This document shows positions 63,813 through 64,000 of a stretch of DNA of 64,000 bases, piece by piece. The position numbers and the translations under genes were made by a program. The stretch lies in contig NZ_BQHO01000004.1 in assembly GCF_021601385.1 (NCBI RefSeq), forward strand, positions 1-64,000, written 5' to 3'. The notes below the pieces were generated by a model that saw nothing but the letters and a program-made list of their open reading frames with translations, was not told the DNA's origin and ran no database searches. Position 1 is the stretch's first letter; the number at the start of each line of letters is the position of its first letter. Origin of the DNA: Pseudomonas parasichuanensis (GTDB taxonomy: Bacteria > Pseudomonadota > Gammaproteobacteria > Pseudomonadales > Pseudomonadaceae).

Positions 63813-64000
63813 ATGATCGTCAAAGCCCTGCGGGTCGGCCTCGGCCAGCTCATCGTGTTCGGCGACTGGATCAGCCGCCCGGCCAAGAAGAAACGCGATG
63901 CCTCGGCCCAGGCGCGCGTGGAACAGGAAGCCAAGGGCATTGCCCTGTACCAGTTCCACGCTTGCCCGTTCTGCGTCAAGACGCGCCGTACCCTGCACCG
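63813..64000 (+). CDS. Glutaredoxin-like protein, 5' part (cut by window edge)
   Basis: The first 62 residues show a membrane-near N-terminus (ALRVGLGQLIVFGDWIS), a basic stretch (RPAKKKRD), and the beginning of a thioredoxin fold with the CPFC redox motif (YQFHACPFCVKTRRTLH). The motif CPFCxKxRR is of glutaredoxin or GST-N type. CAGGAG precedes the ATG. The rest lies outside the window. Confidence 0.8.
   Translation, partial: MIVKALRVGLGQLIVFGDWISRPAKKKRDASAQARVEQEAKGIALYQFHACPFCVKTRRTLH

Overview
The window is 64 kb of GC-rich chromosome from a fluorescent Pseudomonas, most probably of the P. putida group. This rests on gene content and order: fadE-PA2817, sagS-gpx-msrB-alaA-htpX-tpm, ohrR-ohr-efp-earP and aroC-prmB-smr-folE all match Pseudomonas neighbourhoods. 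The intergenic REP elements are of the P. putida kind, and small Pseudomonas-specific families (DUF3077, DUF3509, DUF1127) are present. A complete serralysin locus (aprA-inh-aprD-aprE-aprF) inside this backbone recalls P. entomophila or P. mosselii-like members. The species is inference.

Layout. 1-0.5 kb: end of a small gene and a DUF3077 gene. 0.7-3.7 kb: long FadE acyl-CoA dehydrogenase and a PA2817-family gene. 3.8-5.9 kb: a wrecked chaperone-usher fimbrial operon. Its major subunit is frameshifted by an 86-bp tandem duplication. Its chaperone is cut near the 3' end, and the usher and most of the adhesin have been replaced by an inverted Rhs gene fragment. 5.9-6.6 kb: five tRNA genes (Glu-Gly-Glu-Gly-Gly, minus strand) with promoter and terminator. 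6.9-16.8 kb: housekeeping and stress genes (msrC, an AAA ATPase, the SagS hybrid kinase, gpx, msrB, alaA, htpX, tpm, ygiD). 16.9-29.6 kb: deaD, a spermidine-synthase-like gene, class II DAHP synthase, a YcaQ-type glycosylase, LysR genes, a TauE/SafE transporter, ohrR-ohr, and EF-P with its arginine rhamnosyltransferase EarP. 29.8-33.9 kb: two LysR regulators, each divergent from a target gene (an SDR and an MFS exporter). 34-40.3 kb: the alkaline protease and its type I secretion system. 40.7-46.7 kb: an unknown small gene, a TonB-dependent receptor, tRNA-Ser, a crotonase, plsC and corA. 46.8-55.2 kb: an amidotransferase, cytochrome c, an RraB-like protein, an LTA-synthase-type sulfatase, a ZIP transporter, an ankyrin protein and DUF3509. 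55.2-64 kb: an acireductone-dioxygenase-like cupin with an MFS gene, aroC, a hydrolase, prmB, an isochorismatase-fold gene, a Smr protein, folE and the start of a glutaredoxin-like gene.

Several genes form functional sets. MsrC, MsrB, Gpx, OhrR/Ohr and HtpX deal with oxidative and envelope stress. EarP modifies Arg32 of EF-P. AprDEF export AprA while Inh protects the periplasm. AroG and AroC sit at the two ends of the chorismate pathway. About 19 REP-type inverted repeats of two families punctuate the gaps. The strongest unusual signals are the double disruption of the fimbrial operon, the ARD-like cupin lacking a metal ligand, the RsmA/E-type site on the aprA ribosome binding site, and several clean palindromes in divergent promoters.
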